Shown piece after piece: positions 34,422-49,400 of a stretch of DNA of 64,000 nucleotides (its first letter is position 1; the number at the start of each line of letters is the position of its first letter). Source of the stretch: Pardosa pseudoannulata (Eukaryota > Arthropoda > Arachnida > Araneae > Lycosidae); the NCBI GenBank assembly GCA_032207245.1, contig CM063509.1, positions 106,090,521 to 106,154,520 of the forward strand. The letters run 5' to 3'. The notes below the pieces were generated by a model. That model was not told the origin of the DNA, ran no database searches, and saw only the letters and a program-made list of their open reading frames with translations. Both the position numbers and the translations under genes were made by a program.

Positions 34422-37400
34422 CTGGAACATATACTAAGAGATGTTAAAATCAGTCTAAAAAAGTAAAAAAAATATATAGAATCAAGAATTAGTCATCTCA
34501 GTCATTCAAAAACATACGTTCTGTAAGTTTAAAATATTAGTAAATATTAGTATCAATAATACACTAACATTATACATATACAGCAAGTTTAATCAGCATT
34601 ATTTTCCCCCTCATTTATATTTAATCCCAATTTTAAATTTTAATATAGGCTAAAACCTACGATTTTTATATGCTCTAACTTGATAGTGAATTAAAAATAA
34701 CAGATTCAAGTCTTATAACAGGAATTATTCAGAATATATTTTAATAATTCATTTATTAAGCTTATTTCATTTTTAAATACTGCAATGTACACTATATTTG
34801 CCTAAATCTGATTGAGGTGGTACTTATGTTAAAGTCAATTTTTACAGATTAAGTTCACGATGTACTGCTCAAAGTTAATTTTAAACAAACAGCCACAAGG
34901 CAAATGTTAGCTTTATGCTAACAGTGGTCCACTGTCTCTCGCATACAAGCTCCAAACGCACTTTAACTATAATAGCTTACATAAGGTTTGATTGTACTTA
35001 TTAAACTGATTTTAATCTTAATTGCAATTTAAAATATAAGCCTGTTTTACAATTTGTGAAGAAAATTTTAAACTTTGATATGCCTTTCTACAGATAAAAA
35101 AGAAATGCTAAACATTTATTCTGATGATATGCATTCAAGGAGGCTGAGCATCCACCATATTGGTTTCACTCACTTATATGTTAATGTAGGGGCAAACATT
35201 TTCTAACTGTGGAGAGTTTACATTAAAAAATGCTCTTACATAGCTTTACCCCATTATATATAAACACATATATATAAAACCAAATAATATATAACACTTA
35301 TTTTCTGCAAAAATGCCTTAAATTAATTTTGGTTTTAAATATATATATATATGAATTTATTAAATTTAGTAAACTTAAGAACAATAACGTTAACTATAAC
35401 TTCAGATTAACTGAAATCATCAAGAAGAGATATGCAGCAAGGTAAAAACGTGTTAATCTTAAATTATCATGGTTATTTTGAAAACTAAGGACTGGACATT
35501 TGATTTAGTAAACGACATTTTACTGAAATTTTCACCTATTTTGAGGGAATGAAAAAGTTGGTTGCTGAATCTGGACCACCTGTCTCAGAAGGGGATTGAC
35601 CTTGAACTCTTCCTACTTGAAAACTGATAAAGCTCAAATTCCTTTTCACACGTTTTTCTATGAACATAATCGCTTTAATAAAACCCTCAGAACTGCTGAT
35701 TAAGGAATAAAAGACAAAAACTGTTACTTGATGTCCCAAAGACTCATTTACAAAATATATACAGTGAAACCTTGATCATTTTTCATGGGCTTGGATATGG
35801 GAAAATGCAAAAATTAGATAAATTTATCCCTACGAATAAGTTTAAATATCTACCATGCAAATATAGTTAACTTAAACTTGCTTAATATCTAATTAACACA
35901 AAAAACAACTTATTGTTAATGTTCTGTTTGAGTGGAGTGCATGACTGTAAAGAATTCTTTTACCTCTAAGTAAATTTCCAGTGTGTGGACATAAATTTAT
36001 ATCTCATATGAGCATAGCATGTTTCAGAAAAACTTGCTATGTATACATAAAATATACTGACAATTTTCTGATTTTAGAAGAAAAAACGCTATTGTCAGTC
36101 AAATTAATGTATTACTTTTGCTAATTTTAGGACATATCACAACTTTAAACAGAAATGAGATTTGTATGAATACAAAATTGCTACAGTAAGATTCTTCTGA
36201 CTTACTGTCCTCTATCATTGCATTTATAGACTGAACTAATTTTTTAATGTGTTACTGTCCATGATACTTCTGATAATTTGCTGCTGTCAAACATTGCCTT
36301 TCATTCCCCTGAAAGAACAGGAAAAAGGCTATATCTATAAGTTTGACATTCTATTGCATCAAATCAAAGCACCTCTTGTTCACTATCACACTACTACTCC
36401 AAAACCCACCAATGCGTTAGATACTTTTAATGAGTTAAGAATGATTTTGTAAAGACTAATAAATGGATGCCACATAGAATTATCCTAACAACCTTGTTTA
36501 TTTTTGTTAATAAAAATGTTTCCTAATCCCAGACTATTCTAAACAGCATCAAAATGATACTTCCATAAGAAGTTTGTGGGAGGACAGTCTCTAACAATGA
36601 AAGACAATTCAAAAAGTTATGAAAATAGTAAGAAAAAAAATTTTATGGTAACATTTTCAGGACAAAAAGTGAAAGAGGGATGATTGATCGAGGTTCCACT
36701 ATAAACAAAAACAGATGCACAGTAGCACAATTCACCAAGCCTTAAAGAAATAAAAAGATAAAGGCAACATTCACATTCATAAAATCAACAATATAAAGTG
36801 ACAATTTCAAATTATACATATTAACATAAAATTTAAAACTACAGAAAAAAGTTTCTTCTAGAAAATAACATGTCATTATTACCACCATTAAACAATTTAA
36901 AAATGCATAAAGATAGTGCAGCAAGTTTTTATAACTAATTGATAAGTTAAACATACAAGGTAAAAATAAAAAATGTATGGACAATCTACATAAGTTTTTA
37001 ATTTTCAAAAAATTTTATTCTTGTGTCATCTAAGAAGTTTTACAGTCCCCCCCCCTTCATTTAATAGCTAATACAAATAAAAGCATACAAAAGTAATTTT
37101 AATCACAAAAGCACTTTTTACCCACAACAATTTTTAAAAAAAAATCATGCTGAAAAATGTGCTATTTGAGTCTCTAATGAAGTGGGCTATTTCACAGTCA
37201 GACGTGAATGAGGTTGTGTAATGCTATGAAAACCTCAGTAAGCAATATACATGGTAGCATCAATGCACCAAGAAATTTTTTATGAGGATGTTTCTCCAAC
37301 TTTCACTCTCATCTCAAAATCAAAGCAGCAATCTTTACACAATGCATACCTTTTGGGGAAGTTAGTTTTAGTTTACCGAGTTTCAAGTTTTTTCTGCAAA

Positions 37401-40400
37401 ACTGCTTTTCTACAGTTTTAATCAGAAACGCCACAAACTAATCTCATAATGATTCCTTTAAAACTGAACTGAATGTACATTTGAGAGCAAGCTTTCTGAG
37501 CTCTATTAACTAAACACCCAGAAACAGACTCTGTCAATTCCTATTGTGAAATTTAAACTGCTCATCAATTATTTATTATAAGTGCTGGTTCAAAATGCTT
37601 TTGGATGAGCCTTTTCTCTTTATATTGTGAAATAAACTAGCTCAATGATGAAAATTAACTATGAACAAAAAATTATGCTCTCAACACAACCTAGAATTCT
37701 GTGAGCAGGAAAGACCATACTTATACACCTGTAATAACATTTATTCCTTATCAGAAGTAATATTTTATTTCAAAAATTGGAATTTCCAGATGACCCTATA
37801 ATTTAATAAGGAAATTTATATTCCCCCTCCACAAATATGACATTTTGTGATACTTAAAGACATTCATGCTGGTTTGGCAAGTTTAGAGTGCTATAGTCTA
37901 CTATTTTGCTGCATGAGGAATGAGAACGTGAACTACTGCTTAAAGCTGATTTCAAACAGCTATGAACAACCTTGTCAGCAGTATTGTTCAAACCCACAAA
38001 CTCCTGTAGATAAGAACAGCACCATACCATTTGGCCATAGTATGGCAACACTAATGTCAGAGTAATGCAAATAAGTATAAAAAATATACATTGTCCCCCC
38101 CCCTTTTAGGCAGCTTTCTTGATATCTTAAACAATTTTATCAAACATCTCAATCAGTGTAAAAGCGTATTTCTACTCGGAATTATTAAAATTTATGAGCT
38201 TATTACACTTCAGGAATAATTTGTACTTCCTACTCATTTGTACCACAAACTAGTGGTGTAGAAAAAAATCCTTTAATAGCTAACCAAGGCTTATGTGAGA
38301 TTGGCACCTACTGCTGAAACCAAATTTTGAATGGCTATGAAAATTCATGCCAGCAATGTAATTCCAAACCCATGGACCCTGGTAGCAAAGAGCAGTACCC
38401 TACTCATTCAGCCCAAAGAGATATCCTTGGACTACTTTATATTACAATGTACTACAAAAGAACTTTTACATATTAAAAATCCCTCAGCTAAGATTGAAAA
38501 GATTTTCAAGATTCCTAACATCTTGCTGAGTATTCTACACTAAATCCATTTTTAAATTTTCATTTTGTAATAAAAGATTTTTTCAGATTTTACTGGAAAT
38601 CAAATTGATGCTCAAAAATTGCAAAAACAATTCTCAAAATTCTCTATACAAACAGTTAAAAATAAAAGGCAACTTACTTTTCAATTTCTGGGGCACACCT
38701 TACAAATTCATGATTCCAAAATTTGAAATTCTGGTTCTTTATCAATTCAATAAAAGTTATTAACAGTCCCCATGGGTGAGGCCTATTCACAATTATTCTT
38801 TCTAAAAGAACCCTATCAGGAAGAAAACATTTCACCTAATTACAAAACTATTTTAAAAATATGTCAAATGTTGAAGATTAATAATGCTTAAATCAACTAA
38901 CATATCACATGAAAGATTAAAAATGATTGCTAAAACACAGCACTGAATAATAATAAAACACACCTTGTTATTTGCTCCTGGATGGCTTCAGTATTGGCTT
39001 CAGCAAACAGATAAAGAAGAGTGCAACTAAAATAGTGTGTATGACTGTTTGGATACCTTAACTGATTGGCAATGGCATTCAAGAACAAATAACGACCTGG
39101 AAGAGAAGAGACAAAGTAAATGAAAACACAGATATTTATTTGAAATAAAGTAACTGGCAATATTATAAACTTGCCCTATGATGAATGTAAATTGTCAACA
39201 TTTACACATCTGCAACAAGGATTCCAAAATACTAGAAAGCATATATTACATAATTCAAAGGAGTCTGATATTATTAAAAAAGACACTGAGAGGGCTTAAT
39301 ATTTTTTTAAGCAATTTAATACTCATTAAGAATGTTGTAAAATTTTTTTTTCTAATCTTGACATACAAATAAATACAGAGATATGGCCATCAAACCTTTT
39401 CAGTTTGAGATTTCACGGGGAGATATTCAACTGTGATATGGGATGGTCAAATATGGAGTATCTATAAAGAGTTTTGGAACATTAAGAACTACTCTTTTGC
39501 TACAAAAGGCAAACAAGACCAAAACCCACTGCTTAAAGCCAATGCTGAACAACTATGAATATCAATGTCAGCAGTGGGATTTGAACCCATGCATGAACTT
39601 TACAACAAAGAACAGTATCATACCCATTTGGTCTATAAAGAGTAAAAAAAATGCCAGTTTTGCACGTAATTTAAATGTAAAGCAATTTAGGAATAAGTTA
39701 GACTGTTTCTGTATCTTTAGAGTTTTAGTCTTTGTTTTTTATGGGGTCTAACAGAATTCATAACTTTCTTTCCCCAAGCATTTATTTCTCCACTCTTGAA
39801 ATTGTAAATGCCCTCCCCCTCCCCTTCCTTTACTCATTTAAAATATCATTCTGCTGAATTCTGTCAAAGTACTTTATTAAGTTTGATGATTGTACGGCTT
39901 TGGCCAATGCAACTTAAGTATCCGACTTACCAAGTTTGAACCTTTAAGGTTTGAAGTTCAGTAGACAATGTCCCAGTAGTTAGGGGATTACCTAAGAGTG
40001 AGAATGTGTTACACTCTTTTATTCACTTTGAATAAAAGACAGTAAAAGAAAATAATTTCTAACTATATTTCACCAGAAATCCAGAGAGGCTGGTATGAAA
40101 TTTCTGGAATTCAGGGTTTCAAAGCACAAAAAACCCTGCATTTCAGAATAGATTTCTCAAACTATGAAAACGAGAACACACAATAAACTAAAACAGCAAA
40201 ATACAAACAAACATTCACTTTACCTTCAGTGTCTAAATCAACAGCAAGATTCTGAAATATGTCCATATGAGATGAATGAGTAATTGTGCTCATGTTAGGA
40301 GTTGAACCTTTACTTTGAATGTAATTTATAGCTTGTGTACCCACATACAGAACTAAAGCATTAATGAGAGGTATGTTATATCGCATTCCGGGTTCATTTG

Positions 40401-43400
40401 ATACCTAATTAATAAAAGAAATGAATGTTACTAAATACAGCTCAAAAATAAAATAATTTTTAAAGTACAACTACATAACATGAAAGTCAAACAGAGAACA
40501 AGTTTTCATTGAAAGCATAAAAGTCAAACTATGACTATAGTTCAAAATACGTAACAACTTAAAATCACAGTATGCATTTGTTAATAACTTCAAATTAGAA
40601 CTATAATTCAATGCAAGTTACACATAATTAAATAAGTCATACAATTTAATGAAGAAAAATTTTAAGAGACTAAAGATATTAGAATTAAAACATATACATG
40701 AAATAGAATGATAAAATAAGAAAAACCATACCTGTAAATTACTCCGCAACTCAGATAAAAATGCTACAGGAGCTCGTGCTTTTATGTAAGAATCTAGATC
40801 CTAATAAAGAAACCACAGTTAAATGTATGCATGCAATCTTAAATGTTACAAAACATACTAATACTTTGAAATCTAAAAATTCGAAATCTTATATCACCTA
40901 CCCAAGTTTACCATTATACCTGTCTGGTTAAAATGTTTAAAATTACTTTATATACAACAAGAAAAAAAGTTGGAAAAAAAATCTTGTTGGAACTTTAAAA
41001 GCTAAGATTGTAAAATGATACATGACTTTTGGATTTCATGCAAAAGTGAGTAAAATAATAAAAATACATTAAAAATTTAACGCTAAAAGTTTCTATTGTC
41101 TATTATTTATGCAATAACCTACGTATATAAAAGAACCATAGTTACTTTTTCTATGAAAAGATGCAATGGATAAATTCTATATTTACTTTTTCTATGAAAA
41201 GATGCAATGAATAAATTGTATATTACTAACCCCTTCTGGATTTTATATCCTCAACCCACATTAAATGTAATCAGTCATTACAGAACTTACAAGATGACCA
41301 CTTAATGCATGAGATATTTTGCTCACAAAATTTTGGTAATATTATGATTAATAGTAGATATTTGAGAATTGGATAAAATAATGAAATTTTATTTAATATA
41401 TTTAGAGAATATCAATAAAAACAGTTTAAATATTTCCATAATGTTGCATGATGTTTAAATAAAAATGTCCAACATCTAACCAATTTTTAACCCACAGCTG
41501 CAATTAATTTAAAATGGTATTTTAACAATGGGTACAAGGCAAATTATGAAAAGTAAAAACTGAATCTATACTAGACTGAATCAATGAGCAATCATACTGC
41601 CTCATCTAATGGTAAACATTTTGAATAAAGCTTTTCTCACTAGTAGTTACACATGTTATCTCAATAAAACAATTGATTCGAGAAAATATTTAGAAAGCTT
41701 TCTGTTAAGATATATCAATGCATGCCATTCCCAGAGAAAACATGCATAAGGAACAAAGCAATTTAATTCATAAATGAAAATTATATTTGACTAGATACTC
41801 TTTAAAATGTTTTCAAAGGCTTGTCAGTCATATTCATATGATATAAAATTAACTAGAAGAATTTAATTGATTAGTATTTAAAATACATTTAAAATTTATG
41901 ATAGCAAATGAAATAAGGTTTCTTTACAATGTATTATTCCCTCTTGAAGTACTATATATATTAAAGTTAAAAAATAAAATTTTGTAATAGAAAGACTTCT
42001 GAATTCAAATAAAGAAAAAATTTCTCCACAGCTAATTTGTAATTCATATACAATACAATTATCAAATACAATACAGTTTGATATAACAAACCTTTTTGAA
42101 AGACGTGGGCTGAATAAGATTATTGAAGTTGGCAAGAACTCTTGGGGCTTGAGTAATTTCTGGTAAGAGATCTACTTTCAGATTAGGTGTGAAAGGATCG
42201 GGTAACCTCATATTGCGAGGAAATGCACTTAGGATAAGGTTCCGCATTAGAATGCAATTAGGAGCAATGACATCACAGATTACATAATGATAATCACTTA
42301 AGAATTCAGGAAAGTCATGTAACAAAACAAGAAGTACTCTGAGTGTTCCCTAGAAAAAAGAAAAAAATTAATTTTATACATTTAGTCTTTCATGCTAACT
42401 TAAAATGTATGTTATATATGATCTTACTTTGTACAAAGTTGAAATGGGTCCAGCAAGCTCGACATTTCTGAGGAATGGAGCCAAAAATTTGAATAAACTT
42501 ATTAACAACTGAGCATACATTGTCCAACCCTATGAGAAAATAGAAATTTCTTATTTAAGTATTATTGCTGTTATTTACATAATCTGTTAATAAAAGTCAG
42601 AAAAATCAAGAACATAAACAATTGGTTTTAATCTGATTAATTGTATGATCAACTTATACAAATCAATGAATATACTCTGTATATTCACACAGATGAAATG
42701 AGATACCTAAGTAAATAACAAAGTGTACATATGTATAGTTTCATCACAAATCAAAGATGCGCAAATCTTTCAAGAAAACCAATACTATTGTGATCTATTT
42801 ATAGCATGCAACAAATGAATATAAGGTAGGTTATGCAATATAATTAAAATAAAAATTTGTATAACTAAAAATGTACTGGAATTAAGTTTCTTAGTGGAAT
42901 TTTATAAGACACTGATATTTAGGAAATCTGAATAACACACCACATATTAACCTTCCAGTAGACATGCCTGTACAAATTTTGACACTGAAATTGTCTGAAG
43001 GTCATTTCTATTCTGTGCATCATCCCCGTTTTTAAAAAAATGCGTGTGCTTAGGAGAATATATACAAGTTCTTAAAATTGCCTCTTATTACTAAAAAGTA
43101 AATAAACCCATAAAACTAAGAATACTTATTCATTTTTAAAAATCAAGCACTTGTAAAAATGTGTCTTAATGCGTTTCGATATCTATTATTTTATTTACAA
43201 AACAGTTATAAAAATTACAAGATTTTACCATACCTTTTGAGCAGGTGAATGTGCTAGCACACGCCCAAGAAATACTCTGTGAGAAACCAGTTCTAGCCAA
43301 GCATAAGCAAACCCGGGAGCTTTCTGTGGTCTCAGATAATACAAAGTATTGCTAAAATATAACAAAATAATTAGGTGCAAAACAACTTTTCAGTCAGCTG

Positions 43401-46400
43401 ATGTTAAATACTTTGCAGTATTTAACAAAAAACAACAAAACATATAACATATATACACACACTTTATATTTAACTATAAAACGAGTGTATGTGTGTAAAA
43501 TCTTTGTGCAATAAATTTGTAAACATGAATATACTTAATAAAAAACTAATGGAAATAAAATTAGACATTTAAGAATTTGCCTAAATTTTTCTTAGATTCA
43601 TTAAAAACAAGAAGTATCTAAAGCCAAAGTCATGAATTAAGCCTATAAGTAAAAAAGAATGAAAATTAGAAAAAGTTAATTTTAAAGAGGAGATTAACTT
43701 AAAGAAACAAGAATACTTTACAATTAAAAGTTATAAACTGTAAAAGTATGAAATAAGCCTACATGTGAAAAAATGAAATGAAGAATTTTAATATTGTTAT
43801 ATTTTTTGTAGTGAACTTTTTTAGTAAAGGCAGAAAGTAAATAATTTAAATTGTACTGCAAAATATTAAATATCCATAAAGTAAAGAACTTAACTACATG
43901 CAAAGCTCAAGCATATCAAATTCATTAATAGTATAATAGATGAACTTTGATGATGAAAAACACAATCAGATAAAGGTTTTTTTTTTTTTAAATAACTTTA
44001 AAATATAAGTTGACATAGTAAATTACAACACATAATTATTAACCATAAATTACACGTTTAACTTGCTCACTAGATATTTTAAACATGTCAAGTATCTAAG
44101 TTCTATAATTTTTTATCAATAGATTTTGTAAAGAGTGATAATTTTGTCAACAAGTATTATTAAGGAACTCTAGTCCTAACACAAATTTTGAAACAAAAGC
44201 CTTTTAGGGGGAACGAACAAACTTACCAAAATGCAGTCAGTACTTGTGAACTGATTGCTTCCAATACAGATTCGGGGGCACTCAACTCTAAAAACAACAT
44301 AATAAAAATTCTATGATAAGGCAACTGTTGAAAGTCAAGTCCACGCATTTCTTGGTCTTGCAGCAGAACACCAGTAACAATACCCAACACCTAGAAAAAT
44401 GACATAAAATTAATATCTTAATAACTTAAAAAAAAAAACAAAGGAAATACTCAGCTAAATTAAAACTAATAAACTTTAGCTAACTAAGTTAAAACTTAAC
44501 AATTCTGTAAGTAGATGATTTACAAATACATTAAATGTAAAAATATGAATATTAGCTAATAAAGTATAAGCAAATTGATAACTTTCAAAGTAGATAAACC
44601 AGTAAACCATGATACACACCATGAGATCACAAGTAATCAAATCGGAAATATATTTACTAAAAGCGCATAACTGCTTAAGATATCAAAAAGTCGGCATGTT
44701 CATGATTAATAGCCAAGATTGATGTAGAATGAGTGGAAAATTTCTAGCAAGTTTGAAAGAAAAGGAATAAGTTGCAAAATATCTCAATAAATTTTAAGCT
44801 TTCTCAATAGGATGGCTGCTGTCATCAAACCAAGATTCCATTCTTATTCCAATAAAAAGGCCACACATACTCAGCATAGCAATTTCTGAAGTGTTTAGGT
44901 ATTTTAAATCACAGTATGAAAGTTATTGCTATAATTTAAAACTCTAAGAAATCCGACTGCTAGAAGTATATAATTTTATTTAATACTATATAATATTACT
45001 AAAACAAACTAATTAAATTTATTACTAACAATAATACAGTCAAAATATAATTATATACCTACCTTATTTAATAGATTAATTTTAGTAATAGTATTATTTG
45101 CATCACCACTATGTTTCACCAACAGAGCAATGAGACGTACATAAGCATCCAAAGTATGAAAGCATTTTGCTCTAACAATAGAAGATGTTTTAACAGGTTG
45201 ATCCATCAGAACACGATAACATAAGTCCACACACATTTCAGTACTTAATCTAAAGAATCTGGTGATAAGTTCATCTGTTTTCAAAATACCCTGTAAGTTC
45301 ATCTAAAAGAAAATAGATTTGCAATAGATATCAAAGAAAACTAAAATAGGTAGATACAATTCCTTAAGTCCCAAGGATTAAGTGTTTAAGGAAAAAATTA
45401 CTGCCTTTACTGCTACAAATAAATTATAACATTTCATAGACATTGCAATATCCATATGCTTTAAAAGTTTGTCTTCATTTGCTTTAATTAAAAAAAAAAA
45501 AAGATAAATATTGAAAACTGTTTTTGCCATTCCAAACAATTAATCTTAATAAAAAGATCTATAAAACAAATCAATTCTAAAAAGTCTGAAAATTTAAAGT
45601 TATTAAAGATGAATATCCAGGAGAAATATCCAAACAATACTGGATTCGTTGACTATGATTGCATATTTCTCACACATGATTTTAATACACATTATAACTT
45701 ACTAAGACAATTCTTAACCTTTTAACACTGGATGAAGTCTTCATAAAAAAGCTAAAGTAATAACACAACAAATTAATAAAAATTAATGTCATTCTAAGCA
45801 ATATTACCTGGTGGACAAAAAGCGAAAACGCTTTAGTGCTGTCTCTTCCTGCACTTGGAGAATGATACATATTAACCCACTCACGAAGAAGAAACTCAGT
45901 CTTTTCATAAAGACCAGGAGGATCATCAAATTCTCTGGCTTGTGTAATGCCTGAATACATCATGGACATTGGACCACCTCCAGGAGCACGATCTAAAAAA
46001 GTTGGTTCTCCTGATGATCTCAACAGATCTAACAACTGGGATAACCTGGAAATCAATAGATATTACTTAATATGCATATGTATGTATATATTTAAAAGAC
46101 AAGGTAGTTACAAATCAAGGAAGGGAAATAAAAAAAATTTTGCTTAATACATATTACAGTTCCAGTTGCATGTCATTTCTGGGAATTCTCTACAGTGGTG
46201 GGGTTTGCAATATTTAGTATTCATAGAAATTAAAAATATAATTTTGGGTATACTGACAGTTTTTGCATCTCGATAACCTAATAATTTCACCCCTCTTCCA
46301 ATTAGAATAATTAAAACCCCAGAACTCAAAGGGGATGTCTTTTTTGCCCATGCAGTGGGTATATTACAATTTTAATTTTCCCATCCAAATAAAAGGGCAT

Positions 46401-49400
46401 ACATATGAAACAACTGAAAAAAATAAAAAATTTTCTTAAATTTGAATTGTGGTGAAAAAAATATCTAAATAATTTAACAATATAAATTTTTAATGTTAAT
46501 TATATAATCTTAAAATAACATAAAAAGACCTTGACTCAAAAGGAAATAACATTCTTTAAGGCTGCTAAATAAATTTAAAACTACATTTTAACTTGAAATA
46601 ATTTTTTTTTTTTTAATAGCTTTCTTTCTAGTTTTTAGGTTGCACTAAACAGAGAATATTAGTGTGTATATAAGTATATAAGTAAATTCTAAATTTGGTA
46701 AAATTTTTGAAAAACCAAGTGATATTTCCCAGAAGTACACTAATAACTTTAATCCTTGGTTCACAGTTTTCCCTGATGAATGGCAACACTGATAAATATT
46801 ACAAAGTAATATCCTACAATAAATTGCTAAGTTTAAGAATAAATAAATATTCTAAACTATATTTTACAAGTTTCAAAATGAATTAAGCATTTGATTTTTG
46901 TACAAAAATATAATGAATTTACTGAAGTGAAAATATTTAATGATACATACCCATCAGGCATTTGCCTTGGCAATGTGGAGATTCTGGATAATGTTTCAAT
47001 GGTGTTGAATAAATCAGCCTTAAAAAATCAGAGACATTTAGTTAGCACAATGAAATATAATTATACTTTTAAAAAATGCAGGATAGAGGTAAGAAATGTA
47101 CCCACTTCTGTAACTATCCCACTCTGTCGTTCATCAACAAGGTACAACTTTACTAGCTGCATAGCAAACTGAACAGCCATAAGGTTCATTCCATTTTCCA
47201 TTGACTAAAATAAATATTTTAGACAGCTTTAAGTCTCATGAAAAGTAAAGCTCAAAATTACGTCAATCACAAATGAAAACCCTCATAACAGCCTAACTTT
47301 TAACTATTCTATTACAAAAGCTATTTAAAAATCTGCCATTATTTACATCCATTACAGATTATTCTTGAAATTTCAATCATTTTCAAATAAGTTTTTAATA
47401 TTGGAAAAAAATTTAAATTGATCTGGAAAGAATTTTTTATAGGAATTAAAGGCTTTAATTCATTTTTTTCTAGAGAGTGATAAGGTTTTTTTCAATTATG
47501 TATTTAGTACTAATTCATAAAAGAGATGGCTTTCAAAAATCAACTTAATTTTCTTCTATTTGATTTACATTGTCACAAAGTACTACACCACTACTAAATA
47601 ATTTCTTCTGACCTTTCAGTATCCATAAGTTAATGCAAAAATAAAACTGAACCAACTCAAACAATATTGTTGAAAATTTTAAAATTACCTGAGTTAAGTG
47701 AAGATCATATGCTTGTAGATTGATAAGATGGCTACGTATTAAAAGATCAACCGCTTCAGGATTATATTTGCATTCATCTCTGCTTTCAATTAATACACGT
47801 GTTACTTGCTTACTTGTCCACTGATGTCCGTATACTCTTGGATCAGCTAATGCTTTTAATACTAAAAGATGTCCATCTCTAAATCTTATCATTACATCCT
47901 CAGGTGCTGCTTGGCACAAACCTTCCAAGAAACCGTCTACAGTCTAAAATATTTTAGGAGACAAAAATAAAATTACAGCTTTATATGCATAAAAACTATC
48001 AGTTTATTATATGCTGCAACACAGTTAAACAATGACTTTTTACTGACATATACTAATTAATCCTCAGGATGTCAACCGTATGTCCATCTAAAAATCACCA
48101 TTTCCTGTATGTTTATTACTGTCCTTGCTAGCTCCACAAAAGTCTCAAAAGGGAACATTCCCCATCCTTGCAGAGCTACAAGACATGAATATATGTTCTA
48201 ATGAAAGCTTCTCCTCCAATCAATTGCTGAAAACTATGCCCTAATATCCACCAAAGTGATGAATTTTCAGCCTAGTTATGGTCTTGGTGATTTTTCTATT
48301 TGCAATAATCTCATATCTTATATTTTATCTAAGTAATTTTTGTCTTGGTCTATATATGACAATGGTAATTCAATGATTTAGAAGGTGAGATTTGAACTGT
48401 TGCTTCGTTTTCTTGCCTACCTTCCACATCAATATTACAGAAAGTTATTTACTGGCAAAATAATTTTAAATGGAAAAAAAAAACTAATATAATATGTATA
48501 TAAATACAAAATATTCGAATACCTAACCTTTAGGCCTTTACTTCTTTAAGGTTTCTCAAGAAAGTAAAAAGTTAAAACTTGTTTGATAAAGATTTTTAGT
48601 TCCTTTCTGCAAATCATGCTTTTTTGGAGGGGGGGGGGAGATAAATGACAATTCTGACTACAGTGTTTTAGGAACTTCAAGTAGAAGCTGTAAAATTATA
48701 TATTTTAGTACTTTAAAATGCTAAGTTCAATTATGAAGTGATTTTTAATCTGGCAGTAAAATTACATCAAATTATACATAAGATTAAACACCTCTGAAGA
48801 AAATGCAAAAATATGTTCAAGAAGAAAAGCCCAAAGTAGCAGTTCAGTGCTCAGCTTTAATCTCCCTTTGCTATGTCAATGTTTTTGCACAAGACATAAC
48901 ACCATTTCAATGGTAAGACCAACAAACTTCAGCTATGGTTTACCTCTTCACACCTGCATGTACATGGCATTTATACTATATATATATCCCTACACAAATA
49001 TTTAAACAAGCTCAAAACCAACTTTGAATTATTTTTCACATTTGAAAGATAACACATTACATTTCAATTATAAACTTTGCAGAAAAAATTTAAAAACACT
49101 TTTTTTCTCTGTTAATAGGACATATACTAAAGCTTCTTAAGCAGGGAAAGCAAAAATCTACAATTTTTTTTCAAAATTAACAAAATAAAATTAAATAACT
49201 GAATTGATAATAGGAAAAAATGCTGCATGACATAACTGAACTTTTCAATGTGTTTTAATAACTAACATTTAGGACAGGATAAGTATAATACCAACACTTC
49301 CACCATAACACATGCTCCAGTATTGTTTAAAATTTCAATGTGTACTGAAAATGTTCAGTGATGTGGGAGGGAAAAGAAAGATTACCTAAGAATTAAGACT

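Larger units (their letters stand above)
34422..38677 (-). other. CNOT1: CNOT1 last intron (4.26 kb)
   Basis: Apart from a SINE copy (37866-38060), part of another (38285-38420) and short TA runs near 35340, I see only AT-rich intron sequence without coding potential. The short open frames in it lack any family resemblance. Confidence 0.7.

Noticed and set aside
37847..38065. 72- and 65-codon frames on both strands in the last CNOT1 intron
   Set aside because: They lie in a SINE copy; Cys/Ser-rich composition is incidental.
45947..46147. Plus-strand 66-codon frame starting [18 protein letters not shown]
   Set aside because: Antisense of a CNOT1 exon.
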